Source: Sphingobium sp. SYK-6
Lineage (GTDB): Bacteria > Pseudomonadota > Alphaproteobacteria > Sphingomonadales > Sphingomonadaceae
Assembly: GCF_000283515.1 (NCBI RefSeq)
Contig: NC_015976.1
Location: 1,426,001-1,490,000, forward strand
Direction: 5' to 3'
DNA: 64,000 bases
The notes under the pieces were generated by a model. It did not search any database. It worked only from the letters and a program-made list of their open reading frames with translations, and was not told where the DNA came from. Every line of letters begins with the position of its first letter. Position 1 is the stretch's first letter. Positions 1 through 8,292 of this stretch are shown here, one piece after another. The translations under genes were made by a program, and so were the position numbers.

Positions 1-132
1 GAGCGCTCCAACGTGGACATCACCGAAGAGCTGGTCGCGCTCATTTCCGCCCAGCGCAATTTCCAGGCGAACTCGAAGGCGATCGAAACTGCGAACAACA
101 TGACGCAGACGATCATCGCCCTGCGCGCCTGA
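1..132 (+). CDS. flgE: Flagellar hook protein FlgE, C-terminal end (partial)
   Basis: The window opens inside a reading frame that ends with TGA at 130-132. Its last 43 residues, including SNVDITEELVALISAQRNFQ and NNMTQTIIALR, form the C-terminal heptad region shared by hook and rod proteins. That helix packs in the inner tube of the axial structure. FlgE, FlgF and FlgG share this end, so identity rests partly on position: flgF follows 28 bp later, and flgE normally precedes flgF. The start lies outside the window. Confidence 0.85.
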   Translation, partial: ERSNVDITEELVALISAQRNFQANSKAIETANNMTQTIIALRA

Positions 133-160
133 CGCCGAAGGCCGATCGGAGCTCTAGTCC

Positions 161-904
161 ATGGATCGTCTCATCAATGTGGCCCGCACGGCGATGCGCG
201 GCTCGATGGCCCGGCAGACGGCGATTGCGAACAATCTCGCAAACGCCAACACCACGGGCTTTCGCGCCGAGATCGCCAACGCCTCCACGCGGTGGATCGG
301 CGGCGGCACCTTCCAGAGCCGCGCCGAGCAGGTGGGGCAGGTCATCGCCGCGGACCTGAAACCGGGGACCGTCGTCCAGACCGGCAATCCGCTGGACATC
401 GCGGTCGACGGCGAAGGCTTGATCGCCGTCCAGGCGAGCGACGGTTCGGAAGGCTATACGCGGCGGGGCGACCTCAAGCTCAACGAAAGCGGCCTTCTCA
501 CCACCGGGGACGGCCATCCCGTCATCGGTGGCGCGGGGCCGATCACCCTGCCGCCGGCCGACAGCATCAAGATCGCGCAGGATGGCGGCGTATGGATCGT
601 GCCCCAGGGCGGGCAGATCGACCAGCCCCAGCTCGTCGACACGATCAAGATCGCCAATGCCAATGGCTCCGTCATCGCCAAGGGCACGGACAATCTGTTC
701 CGCGAAGTGAATGGCGGCGCGCTGCCCGAAGATCCGGCGGCCTCCGTCACCTCGGGAGCGCTGGAGGGCTCCAATGTCGATGCGACGCTGGCGCTCGTGC
801 AGATGATCGAGGCCAGCCGCGCCTGGGAAACCCAGATCAAGATGATCGATACCGCCAAGGACATCGACAATGGCGGCTCCAGCCTGATGCGGCTCGACGC
901 GTAA
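161..904 (+). CDS. flgF: Flagellar basal-body proximal rod protein FlgF
   Basis: A 247-residue protein of normal length for FlgF, a component of the proximal rod that crosses the periplasm. The N-terminus (MDRLINVARTAMRGSMARQ, then IANNLANANTTGFRAE) is the rod-protein signature ANNLAN.NTTGF. The C-terminus (SNVDATLALVQMIEASRAWE) is the paired axial helix. It is exported unprocessed by the flagellar type III apparatus. A GGAG lies about 9 bases before the ATG. It sits between flgE and flgG in the usual operon order. The N-terminus differs from flgG in lacking the long central FlgG insertion. Confidence 0.95.
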   Translation: MDRLINVARTAMRGSMARQTAIANNLANANTTGFRAEIANASTRWIGGGTFQSRAEQVGQVIAADLKPGTVVQTGNPLDIAVDGEGLIAVQASDGSEGYTRRGDLKLNESGLLTTGDGHPVIGGAGPITLPPADSIKIAQDGGVWIVPQGGQIDQPQLVDTIKIANANGSVIAKGTDNLFREVNGGALPEDPAASVTSGALEGSNVDATLALVQMIEASRAWETQIKMIDTAKDIDNGGSSLMRLDA

Positions 905-926
905 TCAACGGAAGAGGACCAGACTC

Positions 927-1715
927 ATGACCACCAGCGCCCTTCATGTGGCCCGGACCGGGCTTGATGCCCAGGACGTCAAGATGCGGGTCATCGCCAA
1001 CAATCTGGCGAATGTGAACACCGTGGGCTTCAAGCGCGACCGCGCGAATTTCGAAGCGCTGGCCTATCAGCAGGTCATCGCGGCGGGCAGCCAGGCCGAC
1101 AGCCAGAACAAGCTCGCCATCGGCCTCAATCTCGGCACCGGCGTGCAGCTCACCGGTACGGAGCGGATCGATACGCAGGGCACGCTGAACACGACGGACA
1201 ACTCGCTCGATCTCGCGATCGAGGGTAACGGCTTCTTCCAGGTGCAGCGGACGGACGGCACGATCGCCTATACCCGCGCAGGCAACTTCAAGACCAATGC
1301 GGAAGGCATCCTCGTGACGCCGGGCGGGCTGCCGCTCATCCCGCAGATCCAGCTCCCCGAGGGCGTTTCCTCCATCACGATCGGCAATGACGGCACGGTC
1401 TCGGCGACGGTGGACGGCCAGACCGAGCCGACCCAGCTCGGCCAGATCGAGACGGCGCGGTTCGTCAATCCCGCCGGCCTGCAGGCGGTCGGCAGCAACC
1501 TGCTGATCGAGACGGCCGCATCCGGCGCGCCGCAGACGGGCGCCGCCGGTCTCGAGGGACGCGGCACCATCCGGCAGGGCGCGCTCGAGCAATCGAACGT
1601 CAACACCGTGGAGGAGCTGGTCGACATGATCGAGACGCAGCGCGCCTACGAGATCGCCTCGAAGATGATCAAGGCGACCGACGAAATGCTCCAGTACGTC
1701 AACCAGCAGCTCTGA
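927..1715 (+). CDS. flgG: Flagellar basal-body distal rod protein FlgG
   Basis: A 262-residue protein matching the usual FlgG length (about 260). It builds the distal rod that joins the proximal rod to the hook inside the P and L rings. Near the N-terminus it has VIANNLANVNTVGFKRDRA, and at the C-terminus QSNVNTVEELVDMIETQRAY, both typical of FlgG. An AGAGGA Shine-Dalgarno precedes the ATG. The stop codon is separated from the flgH start by only two bases, so translation of the two is probably coupled. Confidence 0.97.
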   Translation: MTTSALHVARTGLDAQDVKMRVIANNLANVNTVGFKRDRANFEALAYQQVIAAGSQADSQNKLAIGLNLGTGVQLTGTERIDTQGTLNTTDNSLDLAIEGNGFFQVQRTDGTIAYTRAGNFKTNAEGILVTPGGLPLIPQIQLPEGVSSITIGNDGTVSATVDGQTEPTQLGQIETARFVNPAGLQAVGSNLLIETAASGAPQTGAAGLEGRGTIRQGALEQSNVNTVEELVDMIETQRAYEIASKMIKATDEMLQYVNQQL

Positions 1716-1717
1716 TC

Positions 1718-2410
1718 ATGAAGCCTCATCTCATCGCAGCGTCCGCCATCGCGGCCATCGCCTTCGCCGCGCCGGCATCGGCGGGCCTGTTCGGCAAGAA
1801 GGCCGACCCGATGGCCGATCCCGCCTTCCAGGCGACGCTGGCCCCGGCGGAAATGACCGCGCCGGAGCGACCAAACGGCGCCATCTTCCAGGCCAGCGCA
1901 GGCTATTCACCGCTCGTCAACGGCGCGCGCGCCGCGAATGTGGGCGACATCATCACCATCCTGCTCGTGGAGCGCACCCAGGCGAGCAAGAGCAACAGCG
2001 CCAATACCGACCGCTCGGGCAGCATCGGCCTGAACCCGCCCACAACCGGGCCGTTCAGCAAGATCTTCAGCGCGAGCGACGTCGGTGCCAGCGGCACGCA
2101 GGGCTTCAAGGGCAAGGGCGATGCCGCGCAATCCAATGCGCTGTCCGGCGAAATCACCGTCACGGTTTCAAAGGTCTACAGCAATGGAACCATGCTGGTT
2201 CGCGGACAGAAGCAGCTCACGCTCAACCGGGGAGACGAATATGTCCAGGTCTCCGGCCTCGTTCGTCAGGCCGATGTGGGCCCCGACAATCGCGTCCTCT
2301 CCACCCGCGTCGCCGACGCGCGGATCACTTACAGCGGCAAGGGCGAGATCGCACGGGCCAGCCGGCAGGGCTGGCTGCAGCGCTTCTTCTCCATGGTCAG
2401 CCCTTTCTGA
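1718..2410 (+). CDS. flgH: Flagellar L-ring protein FlgH, apparently without lipobox
   Basis: A 230-residue protein forming the outer-membrane L ring around the distal rod. The core has the FlgH features ANVGDIITILLVERTQASKS, a glycine/serine-rich middle, and the C-terminal GKGEIARASRQGWLQRFF. Residues 1-22 form a signal peptide ending PASA|G. In most species FlgH is a lipoprotein with Cys after signal cleavage. Here no Cys is present at the cleavage site (ASAGLFGKK), so signal peptidase I processing is predicted. The start is fixed by the two-base gap from flgG. Confidence 0.95.
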   Translation: MKPHLIAASAIAAIAFAAPASAGLFGKKADPMADPAFQATLAPAEMTAPERPNGAIFQASAGYSPLVNGARAANVGDIITILLVERTQASKSNSANTDRSGSIGLNPPTTGPFSKIFSASDVGASGTQGFKGKGDAAQSNALSGEITVTVSKVYSNGTMLVRGQKQLTLNRGDEYVQVSGLVRQADVGPDNRVLSTRVADARITYSGKGEIARASRQGWLQRFFSMVSPF

Positions 2411-2426
2411 CGGAGCATTCCTCAGC

Positions 2427-3563
2427 ATGATTTCCCGGATTACGCCTGTGCTCGGCCGTCTCGCCGGCTGGATCGTCGCCATCGCCGTCGTCGCCGGCCT
2501 GCAGCTTGTCGCGCCGCAGGCCCATGCCGAGCGCATCAAGGATCTGGGGGCCTTCGAGGGCCTGCGGTCCAACCAGCTCGTCGGCTATGGCGTCGTCGTC
2601 GGCCTTGCCGGCACGGGCGACGATAGCCTCGATTATGCCACGCAGGGCATGAAGGGGGTGATCTCGCGGTTCGGCCTCACCTTGCCGCCGGGGATCAATC
2701 CCGCCCTCAAGAACGCCGCCGCCGTGATGGTGACGGCCGAGCTTCCCGCCTTCGCGAAGCCCGGCCAGCGGCTGGACGTCACCGTCTCCGCACTCGGCAA
2801 GGCGAAGTCGCTTCGCGGCGGCACGCTGGTGCTGACCCCGCTGCGGGGTGCCGATGGCGAGATCTATGGCATGGCACAGGGCAATCTGGCCGTCGGCGGC
2901 CTTGGCGTTTCCGGCGCGGATGGCTCGCAGCTTTCGGTCAACGTGCCCTCGGCCGGCCGTATTCCGAGCGGCGCGTCGGTGGAGCGTGCCGTCGAGACGG
3001 GCTTCGATACCAGTCCGGCGCTGACCTTCAATCTGGCCGACGCCGACCTCACCACGGCGCTGCGGGTGGCGGACGCGATCAACCTCGCCTTCGGCGACCA
3101 GCGCGCCAAGGCGCTCGACGGCGTGTCGATCGCGGTCGCTGCGCCGCAGGGCGCCGAGAGCCGCATCATGATGATGGGCCTCATCGAGAATATCGAGGTT
3201 CGCCCCGCCGATCCGCCGGCCCGCGTGATCGTCAATGCGCGTTCGGGCACGGTCGTCATCAACGGCAGCGTGCGGATCAGTCCCGCCGCCGTCAGCCACG
3301 GCAAGCTCACCGTCTCGGTCAACGAAGCGCCGCGCGTCGTGCAGCCGGCACCCTTCTCGCGAGGGGAGACCGCGGTCGAGCAATCCAGCGCGATCAGCGC
3401 GGCGGAAGAGCGCAATCCCATGTTCCTTTTTAAAGGTGGCGCCTCTCTGGCCGATATTGTGAAGGCGGTGAACGCAGTCGGCGCTTCACCTTCGGACCTG
3501 GTGGAAATCCTCGGGGCCCTCAAACAGGCCGGGGCAATGAAGGCGGAGCTGGAAGTGATATGA
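2427..3563 (+). CDS. flgI: Flagellar P-ring protein FlgI
   Basis: A 378-residue periplasmic protein that polymerises into the P ring in the peptidoglycan layer. The start chosen is the ATG at 2427, which gives a classical signal peptide (hydrophobic residues about 11-28, cleavage after QAHA). The same frame is open further upstream inside flgH, but that stretch is shadow. Mature FlgI signatures are visible: RIKDLGAFEGLRSNQLVGYG, VVGLAGTGDD and the C-terminal NAVGASPSDLVEILGALKQ. The stop overlaps the flgJ start (ATGA). Confidence 0.97.
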   Translation: MISRITPVLGRLAGWIVAIAVVAGLQLVAPQAHAERIKDLGAFEGLRSNQLVGYGVVVGLAGTGDDSLDYATQGMKGVISRFGLTLPPGINPALKNAAAVMVTAELPAFAKPGQRLDVTVSALGKAKSLRGGTLVLTPLRGADGEIYGMAQGNLAVGGLGVSGADGSQLSVNVPSAGRIPSGASVERAVETGFDTSPALTFNLADADLTTALRVADAINLAFGDQRAKALDGVSIAVAAPQGAESRIMMMGLIENIEVRPADPPARVIVNARSGTVVINGSVRISPAAVSHGKLTVSVNEAPRVVQPAPFSRGETAVEQSSAISAAEERNPMFLFKGGASLADIVKAVNAVGASPSDLVEILGALKQAGAMKAELEVI

Positions 3564-3847
3564 CGCAGATTGCCGCCCTTTCCGCCGCCAGCCGGCCGGC
3601 CGCCGCCGCACCGGCGAGCAGTGAACGCGAGCAACTCGCACAGGCCGCCCGCGCGTTCGAGGCGGTCTTCATGCGGCAGCTGCTGGGGACGATGCGCTCC
3701 GCCAGCCTGGGCGAGGACGTCGCCGGGAGCGCGGCGGTCGACCAGTTCCGGGAACTTGCCGACGCCAGATTGTCGGACAGCATGTCCCAGCAGGGTAATC
3801 TCGGCATTGCCGAGCTCATCCTCCAGCAACTGGACAAGAAGCCATGA
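3560..3847 (+). CDS. flgJ: Rod-binding protein, FlgJ N-terminal domain only
   Basis: A 95-residue protein that corresponds to the rod-binding (rod scaffold) domain of FlgJ. AARAFEAVFMRQLLGTMRSA and the ending GIAELILQQL are the family signatures. The C-terminal muramidase domain of enterobacterial FlgJ is absent, which is common in alphaproteobacteria; a separate peptidoglycan hydrolase must open the wall for the rod. The gene overlaps flgI at its start and flgK at its end by ATGA on both sides, so the three are translationally coupled. Confidence 0.88.
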   Translation: MTQIAALSAASRPAAAAPASSEREQLAQAARAFEAVFMRQLLGTMRSASLGEDVAGSAAVDQFRELADARLSDSMSQQGNLGIAELILQQLDKKP

Positions 3848-5196
3848 CGGTCAGCGATCTTTTTCAGATCGGCGTGTCCGGCGCGCGCTCCTATCAGGCG
3901 GCGATGGGCGCGGTGTCCAACAACATCGCCAACACCGACACCCCCGGCTACAGCCGCCGCACGATCGAGGTCAAGGAATCCCCCTCCGGCGCGGGGACGA
4001 CCATCTGGTACCGCTCCGGCATCGCTTATGGCGGCGCCATGATCGGGCAGGTGATGCGCGCCAGCGATCCCTATCTGGATTCCGCAGCACGCCACACCGG
4101 CAACGCGCTGGGCAGCGTGGACCAGCGCGCGCGCTGGATGAACGACATCCAGACCGCGCTCAACGACGGAACGCTCGGCGTGGGCCAGCGCATGACGGCG
4201 ATGTTCTCGGCCGTCGAGCGGCTGGCGTCGAACCCCACCGACACGACGCTGCGCGCCGACGTGCTCTTCTCCTTCGAGCAGATCAACACGGCCTTCAAGC
4301 AGAGCCATGGCGATCTGGTCGCGATCCGGGATTCGATCGGACAGGCGGCGACGAGCGACGTTGCCGCGCTCAACGATGCGCTCCAGCAACTCGCCACGGC
4401 CAATGAAGGCCTGCGGCGATCGCAGGAAGGGACGTCCGCGCATGTGAGCCTGCTCGATTCGCGGGACCAGGCGCTGTTCGAGATCACGAAGCGGCTCAAC
4501 GTGACGATCGAATTCGGCGCCAATGACGTCGCCAACGTCAAATATGGCTCGGAGACGCTCGTCGAGAATGTCAGCGCCACGCAGATCTTCGTCAGCCAGG
4601 ACGCGGACGGGCTGCTGCATTTCCAGGCCGGGGATGCCGGTCCGACGGGCACGGCGATCGCGGACCCGGCCGGCGGCTCGCTGGGCGGGCTCACCAGCAG
4701 CGCGAAGATCACCAAGGAGCGGATCGAGGCGGTCAACGATCTCGCCGCCGAATATGTCGAGGTCATCAATGACTGGCACATGCAGGGCCAGACCGCCGAC
4801 GGGACGCCCGGTGCCGCGATGCTCTCGATCGGCGCCGATGCGGCCTCGCTCGAGGTTCTGATCACCGATCCCGCCGGGGTCGCCGGCGCTTCCGCATCGG
4901 GTGCGATCAACGGCAATCTGCTTGCGATCACGGCCATCCGGGGCTCGGGTTCGGTCGAGGACAAGTGGCTTTCGCTCATCTCGACGCATGGCAATCTGGT
5001 CAGCGCCACATTCGCCGAGCAGACGGCGGCATCCAATCGCGACCAGATGGCGCAGGCGGCGCGCGCCGACGTCAGCGGCGTCAATCTCGACCGGGAAGCG
5101 GCCGATCTCCTCCGGCTGCAACAGGCCTATCAGGCCTGCGCCCGCGTCATCCAGGTGGCGCGGGAGATCACCGACTCCCTCTTCGCAATCTTCTGA
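3844..5196 (+). CDS. flgK: Flagellar hook-associated protein 1 FlgK
   Basis: A 450-residue hook-filament junction protein. The N-terminus has VSNNIANTDTPGYSRRTIEV, the signature shared by FlgK and rod/hook proteins but with the FlgK form TPGYSR. The C-terminus (GVNLDREAADLLRLQQAYQA, then ARVIQVAREITDSLF) is the terminal helical pair seen in FlgK. The length is at the short end for the family, meaning smaller surface domains. The start overlaps the flgJ stop; flgL follows after 25 bp. Export is by the flagellar type III system. Confidence 0.95.
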   Translation: MTVSDLFQIGVSGARSYQAAMGAVSNNIANTDTPGYSRRTIEVKESPSGAGTTIWYRSGIAYGGAMIGQVMRASDPYLDSAARHTGNALGSVDQRARWMNDIQTALNDGTLGVGQRMTAMFSAVERLASNPTDTTLRADVLFSFEQINTAFKQSHGDLVAIRDSIGQAATSDVAALNDALQQLATANEGLRRSQEGTSAHVSLLDSRDQALFEITKRLNVTIEFGANDVANVKYGSETLVENVSATQIFVSQDADGLLHFQAGDAGPTGTAIADPAGGSLGGLTSSAKITKERIEAVNDLAAEYVEVINDWHMQGQTADGTPGAAMLSIGADAASLEVLITDPAGVAGASASGAINGNLLAITAIRGSGSVEDKWLSLISTHGNLVSATFAEQTAASNRDQMAQAARADVSGVNLDREAADLLRLQQAYQACARVIQVAREITDSLFAIF

Positions 5197-5221
5197 TCCC
5201 CGTCGAAAAAGGCGCGCCCCC

Positions 5222-6058
5222 ATGGTCTTCATCACGACACAGTCCATCAACGCCGAGATCCTGCGTCAGCAGAGGATGGCCAAGGAAATCGCCAACGAGC
5301 AGGCCAAGGTTTCGAGCGGCCAGAAGATCAACCAGCCTTCAGACAATCCGCAGGACTGGGTGCAGATCTCGCTGGTGGGCCGCCAGCAGTCCATCAATCA
5401 GGCATGGCAGAGCAACCTGACCTTCGCCGAATCCCGCGCGACCAAGGCCAGCACCAACCTGAACGACATCAACAACCTGATGACTCGCGTGACCGACCTG
5501 CTGGTGACCTCCACCTCGACCGGAGATGGTTCGCCCGGGCGAGAGGCCGTTGCGCAGGAGTTGGAGGGGATCCGGGCGACGATCAACGAACTGCTCAACC
5601 AGAAGGATTATCAGGGGCAGCCGGTGTTCGACGAGACGACCACGGTGAACGTTCCGGTCGGCATGGGCATCTCGGTGGAATCGGTGCCGACGCGCCAGAG
5701 CGTCGCGGAGAACGCGGTGGGCACCAAATCCCTCGACGATGTGCTCGCCGATGCGATCGCCGCCGTGAAGACAGGCACGGCGGACGACCGGTCCGCGGCG
5801 CTGAACGATGCGCGCACCGCGCTCGACCATGTCATCGTCGCCCAGTCCCTGCAGGGCGTCCGCTCGCAGCGCCTCGAGAATATCGGCGATCGCCTTTCGA
5901 GCCAGTCGCTCGCGCTCACCGAGCGGCGCTCGGGCTTGGCGGACACCGACCTGACCGAGACGATCACGACGCTTCAGAACAAGCTCATCACGCTTGAGGC
6001 GGCGCAGGCCGCTTTCGCGCGGATCAACCGCCAGTCGCTGTTCGACCTCATCTCCTGA
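5222..6058 (+). CDS. flgL: Flagellar hook-associated protein 3 FlgL (flagellin-like)
   Basis: A 278-residue junction protein of the flagellin family. The N-terminal coiled coil (QQRMAKEIANEQAKVSSGQK followed by INQPSDNP) and the C-terminal helix (TLQNKLITLEAAQAAFARIN) are the D0/D1 elements of FlgL and flagellin. Position right after flgK makes FlgL the sensible call; a true flagellin would usually be elsewhere. The frame is open upstream inside flgK, but ATG 5222 gives the correct flagellin-type N-terminus. It is the last gene before a 169-bp gap. Confidence 0.9.
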   Translation: MVFITTQSINAEILRQQRMAKEIANEQAKVSSGQKINQPSDNPQDWVQISLVGRQQSINQAWQSNLTFAESRATKASTNLNDINNLMTRVTDLLVTSTSTGDGSPGREAVAQELEGIRATINELLNQKDYQGQPVFDETTTVNVPVGMGISVESVPTRQSVAENAVGTKSLDDVLADAIAAVKTGTADDRSAALNDARTALDHVIVAQSLQGVRSQRLENIGDRLSSQSLALTERRSGLADTDLTETITTLQNKLITLEAAQAAFARINRQSLFDLIS

Positions 6059-6065
6059 CGGACCG

Positions 6066-6096
6066 GCCCGGCGCGCAGGGCGGTCGCTGCCCGGGC
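6066..6096 (+). terminator. Possible terminator of the flagellar operon
   Basis: Just after flgL there is a G+C-rich stem, GCCCGG (6066-6071) pairing with CCGGGC (6091-6096), with an inner CAG/CTG pair. A weak pyrimidine stretch (ACTTCTTT) follows. The T-tract is poor, so this may be a weak or Rho-assisted terminator. Confidence 0.3.
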
Positions 6097-6227
6097 ACTT
6101 CTTTCACGAACTTAAGCCGGCGCTAACTCTGAGGCTAAACCCTGTTTCAGTGGAGCCGTTCTAAGCAGTGAATATGTGAGCGGCAGCCATCCGCCGCTCG
6201 CCAATCACAAAGCGCGCGGGGATCAGA

Positions 6228-7091
6228 ATGTTCGCAGGTGTCGGTCTCGTTGTTCTCCTGGTCATGGTGTTCGGTGGCTTCATGCTCACCGGCGGCAATA
6301 TCGGACCGGTGCTGCATGCACTCCCGCATGAAATGCTCATCATCGGCGGCGCCGCGGTCGGCGCGCTTATCATCGGCAACTCCGGCGCGGACCTGAAGGC
6401 GCTGCTCGGCGGGCTGATGAAGGTCTTCAAGGGCCCGAAATACAAGAAGCAGGACTATCTCGACTGCATCTTCCTCGTCAGCAAGCTGATGAAGACCCTG
6501 CGCGTGGAGGGCCCGGTGGCGCTCGAGCCGCATATCGAGGACCCCAAGAACTCCGCCATTTTCGCCGAATATCCCCGCCTGCTGACGGATTCGGCGCTGA
6601 TCCACCTGATCTGCGACACGCTGCGTCTGGTCGTGGTGTCCTCGGGCACGCTCGATCCCCATGCGGTCGAGGACGTGATGGACAATGCGCTCAAGACCCA
6701 CCATCACGAAGCGATCCGGCCGGCCGACAATCTGCAGGGCCTTGCCGACGCGCTGCCGGCACTGGGCATCGTCGCGGCCGTGCTCGGCGTGGTCAAGACG
6801 ATGGGCTCCATCGACAAACCGCCGGAAATCCTGGGCGCGATGATCGGCTCGGCGCTCGTCGGTACCTTCCTGGGCGTGCTGCTCGCTTATGGCATGGTCG
6901 GCCCCTTCGCGAGCCGCTGCCGCCAGGTGATCGAGGCCGACGCGTCGATTTACCAGGTGGTCAAGCAGATCATCATCGCCTCGCTCCACGGCCACCCGCA
7001 GCCGCTCGTCATCGAGGCTGCGCGCTCGAACCTCAGCCATGCGAACCAGCCGGCCTTCGCCGAAGTGTTCGACGGCATGCGCGGCCGCTAA
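6228..7091 (+). CDS. motA: Flagellar motor stator protein MotA
   Basis: A 287-residue inner-membrane protein that with MotB forms the proton-conducting stator. Hydrophobic segments are visible at residues 1-20, about 32-50, about 178-200 and about 205-228. The large cytoplasmic loop between the second and third carries KLMKTLRVEGPVALEPHIED and EDVMD, the region that contacts FliG. The MotA motif LADALPALGIVAAVLGVVKT precedes TM3. A GGGGATCAGA Shine-Dalgarno precedes the ATG. motB follows 18 bp later. The separate leader (6059-6227) suggests a promoter of its own. Confidence 0.96.
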   Translation: MFAGVGLVVLLVMVFGGFMLTGGNIGPVLHALPHEMLIIGGAAVGALIIGNSGADLKALLGGLMKVFKGPKYKKQDYLDCIFLVSKLMKTLRVEGPVALEPHIEDPKNSAIFAEYPRLLTDSALIHLICDTLRLVVVSSGTLDPHAVEDVMDNALKTHHHEAIRPADNLQGLADALPALGIVAAVLGVVKTMGSIDKPPEILGAMIGSALVGTFLGVLLAYGMVGPFASRCRQVIEADASIYQVVKQIIIASLHGHPQPLVIEAARSNLSHANQPAFAEVFDGMRGR

Positions 7092-7109
7092 GCGCCGGAT
7101 AGGACAGAC

Positions 7110-8243
7110 ATGGCCCAGCCCGCCAAGAAGCCCGCGAACGAGCCTGAGCCCAGGCCCATCATCGTCAAGAAGATCATCGCCGATGGCCATGGCGGGCATC
7201 ATGGCGGCGCGTGGAAAGTCGCTTATGCCGACTTCGTGACGGCGATGATGGCCTTCTTCCTCCTGATGTGGCTGCTCGGCGCGACCACTGAGAAGCAGCG
7301 CAAGGGGCTGGCCGATTATTTCACGCCCACGCTCGTCCAGATGAAGATGGACAGCACCGGCTCCAACGGCCTGTTCGGTGGCGACAGCCTCGTGGCCAAG
7401 GAGAACCATCCCACCACGGGCGGGCAGGGCAATCTGGCGATCACCATCCCGCGCGACGCGACCGGCGTGCGCGACGTGGGCGGCGACGACCTCAAGGACC
7501 GCGACCGGCAGAAGTTCGAGCAGCTCAAGCGGGTGATCGAGAAGAAGATCGCGGAAGCGAAAGCGCTCCAGCACCTCAAGCGGCACGTCAAGTTCACCGA
7601 GACCCGGGAAGGGTTGCGGATCGACCTGATCGACGAGGCCGATTTCGCGATGTTCGCCATGGGCACCGACAAGCTGGTCCCGCAGGCGCGCGAACTGCTT
7701 GCGCAGGTGGCCCGGGTGGTGGCGGGCGTGCCCAACGGCGTCATCGTGCGCGGCCATACCGACAGCCTGCCTTATGCATCGGGCCGGAACATGAACAACT
7801 GGCTGCTCTCATCCTCGCGGGCCGAGGCGACCAGGGCCGTGCTGGCGCAGAACGGCATCGACAACGATCGCTTCCAGCGCATCGAGGGCGTCGCCGACCG
7901 GGAGCCCTTCGTGTCCGACGACCGCTATGATCCGCGCAACCGGCGGATGTCGGTGGTCCTGGCATGGAGCCAGAGCGATTCCGGCAGGAAAGCGGCGGCG
8001 GCTGCGCAGGGCGATTATCCCGTCGATCCGGTTCAGGCGCAGCGTCGGGGCCTGTTGCGGGACGACCGGGTGGCGCGCGCCGAGGCGGAAGTGCGCCGCA
8101 TGGACCTGGGTGGTACGGCCCTGCCGAAGGGCGCGCTGGTCATGAACGAGGAGGCACTGCCCAAGCGCAGCGCCACGACCCCGCCCGGCATGAGTGACGT
8201 GACCGCCAGACAGAAAGCGGCATCGGGAGGTTCGGCGGAATGA
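7110..8243 (+). CDS. motB: Flagellar motor stator protein MotB
   Basis: A 377-residue partner of MotA. The single N-terminal membrane helix carries WKVAYADFVTAMMAFFLLMW, with Asp41 as the expected proton-binding residue, which points to a proton-driven motor. Residues about 165-290 are an OmpA-like peptidoglycan-binding domain (VIVRGHTDSLPY, then LSSSRAEATRAVL and RNRRMSVVL). The C-terminal 80 residues are a charged, probably disordered tail. The gene is convergent with the histidine kinase at 8293. Confidence 0.96.
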   Translation: MAQPAKKPANEPEPRPIIVKKIIADGHGGHHGGAWKVAYADFVTAMMAFFLLMWLLGATTEKQRKGLADYFTPTLVQMKMDSTGSNGLFGGDSLVAKENHPTTGGQGNLAITIPRDATGVRDVGGDDLKDRDRQKFEQLKRVIEKKIAEAKALQHLKRHVKFTETREGLRIDLIDEADFAMFAMGTDKLVPQARELLAQVARVVAGVPNGVIVRGHTDSLPYASGRNMNNWLLSSSRAEATRAVLAQNGIDNDRFQRIEGVADREPFVSDDRYDPRNRRMSVVLAWSQSDSGRKAAAAAQGDYPVDPVQAQRRGLLRDDRVARAEAEVRRMDLGGTALPKGALVMNEEALPKRSATTPPGMSDVTARQKAASGGSAE

Positions 8244-8292
8244 TCCTCCGCGCCTGAAACGCTGCGCTTCATCGCGGCGAGGCGGGAAATGC

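Noticed and set aside
3520-5250. A 576-codon minus-strand frame across flgJ-flgK
   Set aside because: Antisense shadow of well-supported flagellar genes that overlap one another by ATGA.
5222-6058. Flagellin (FliC) instead of FlgL
   Set aside because: The D0/D1 parts are shared, but the place right after flgK and the protein length favour FlgL.
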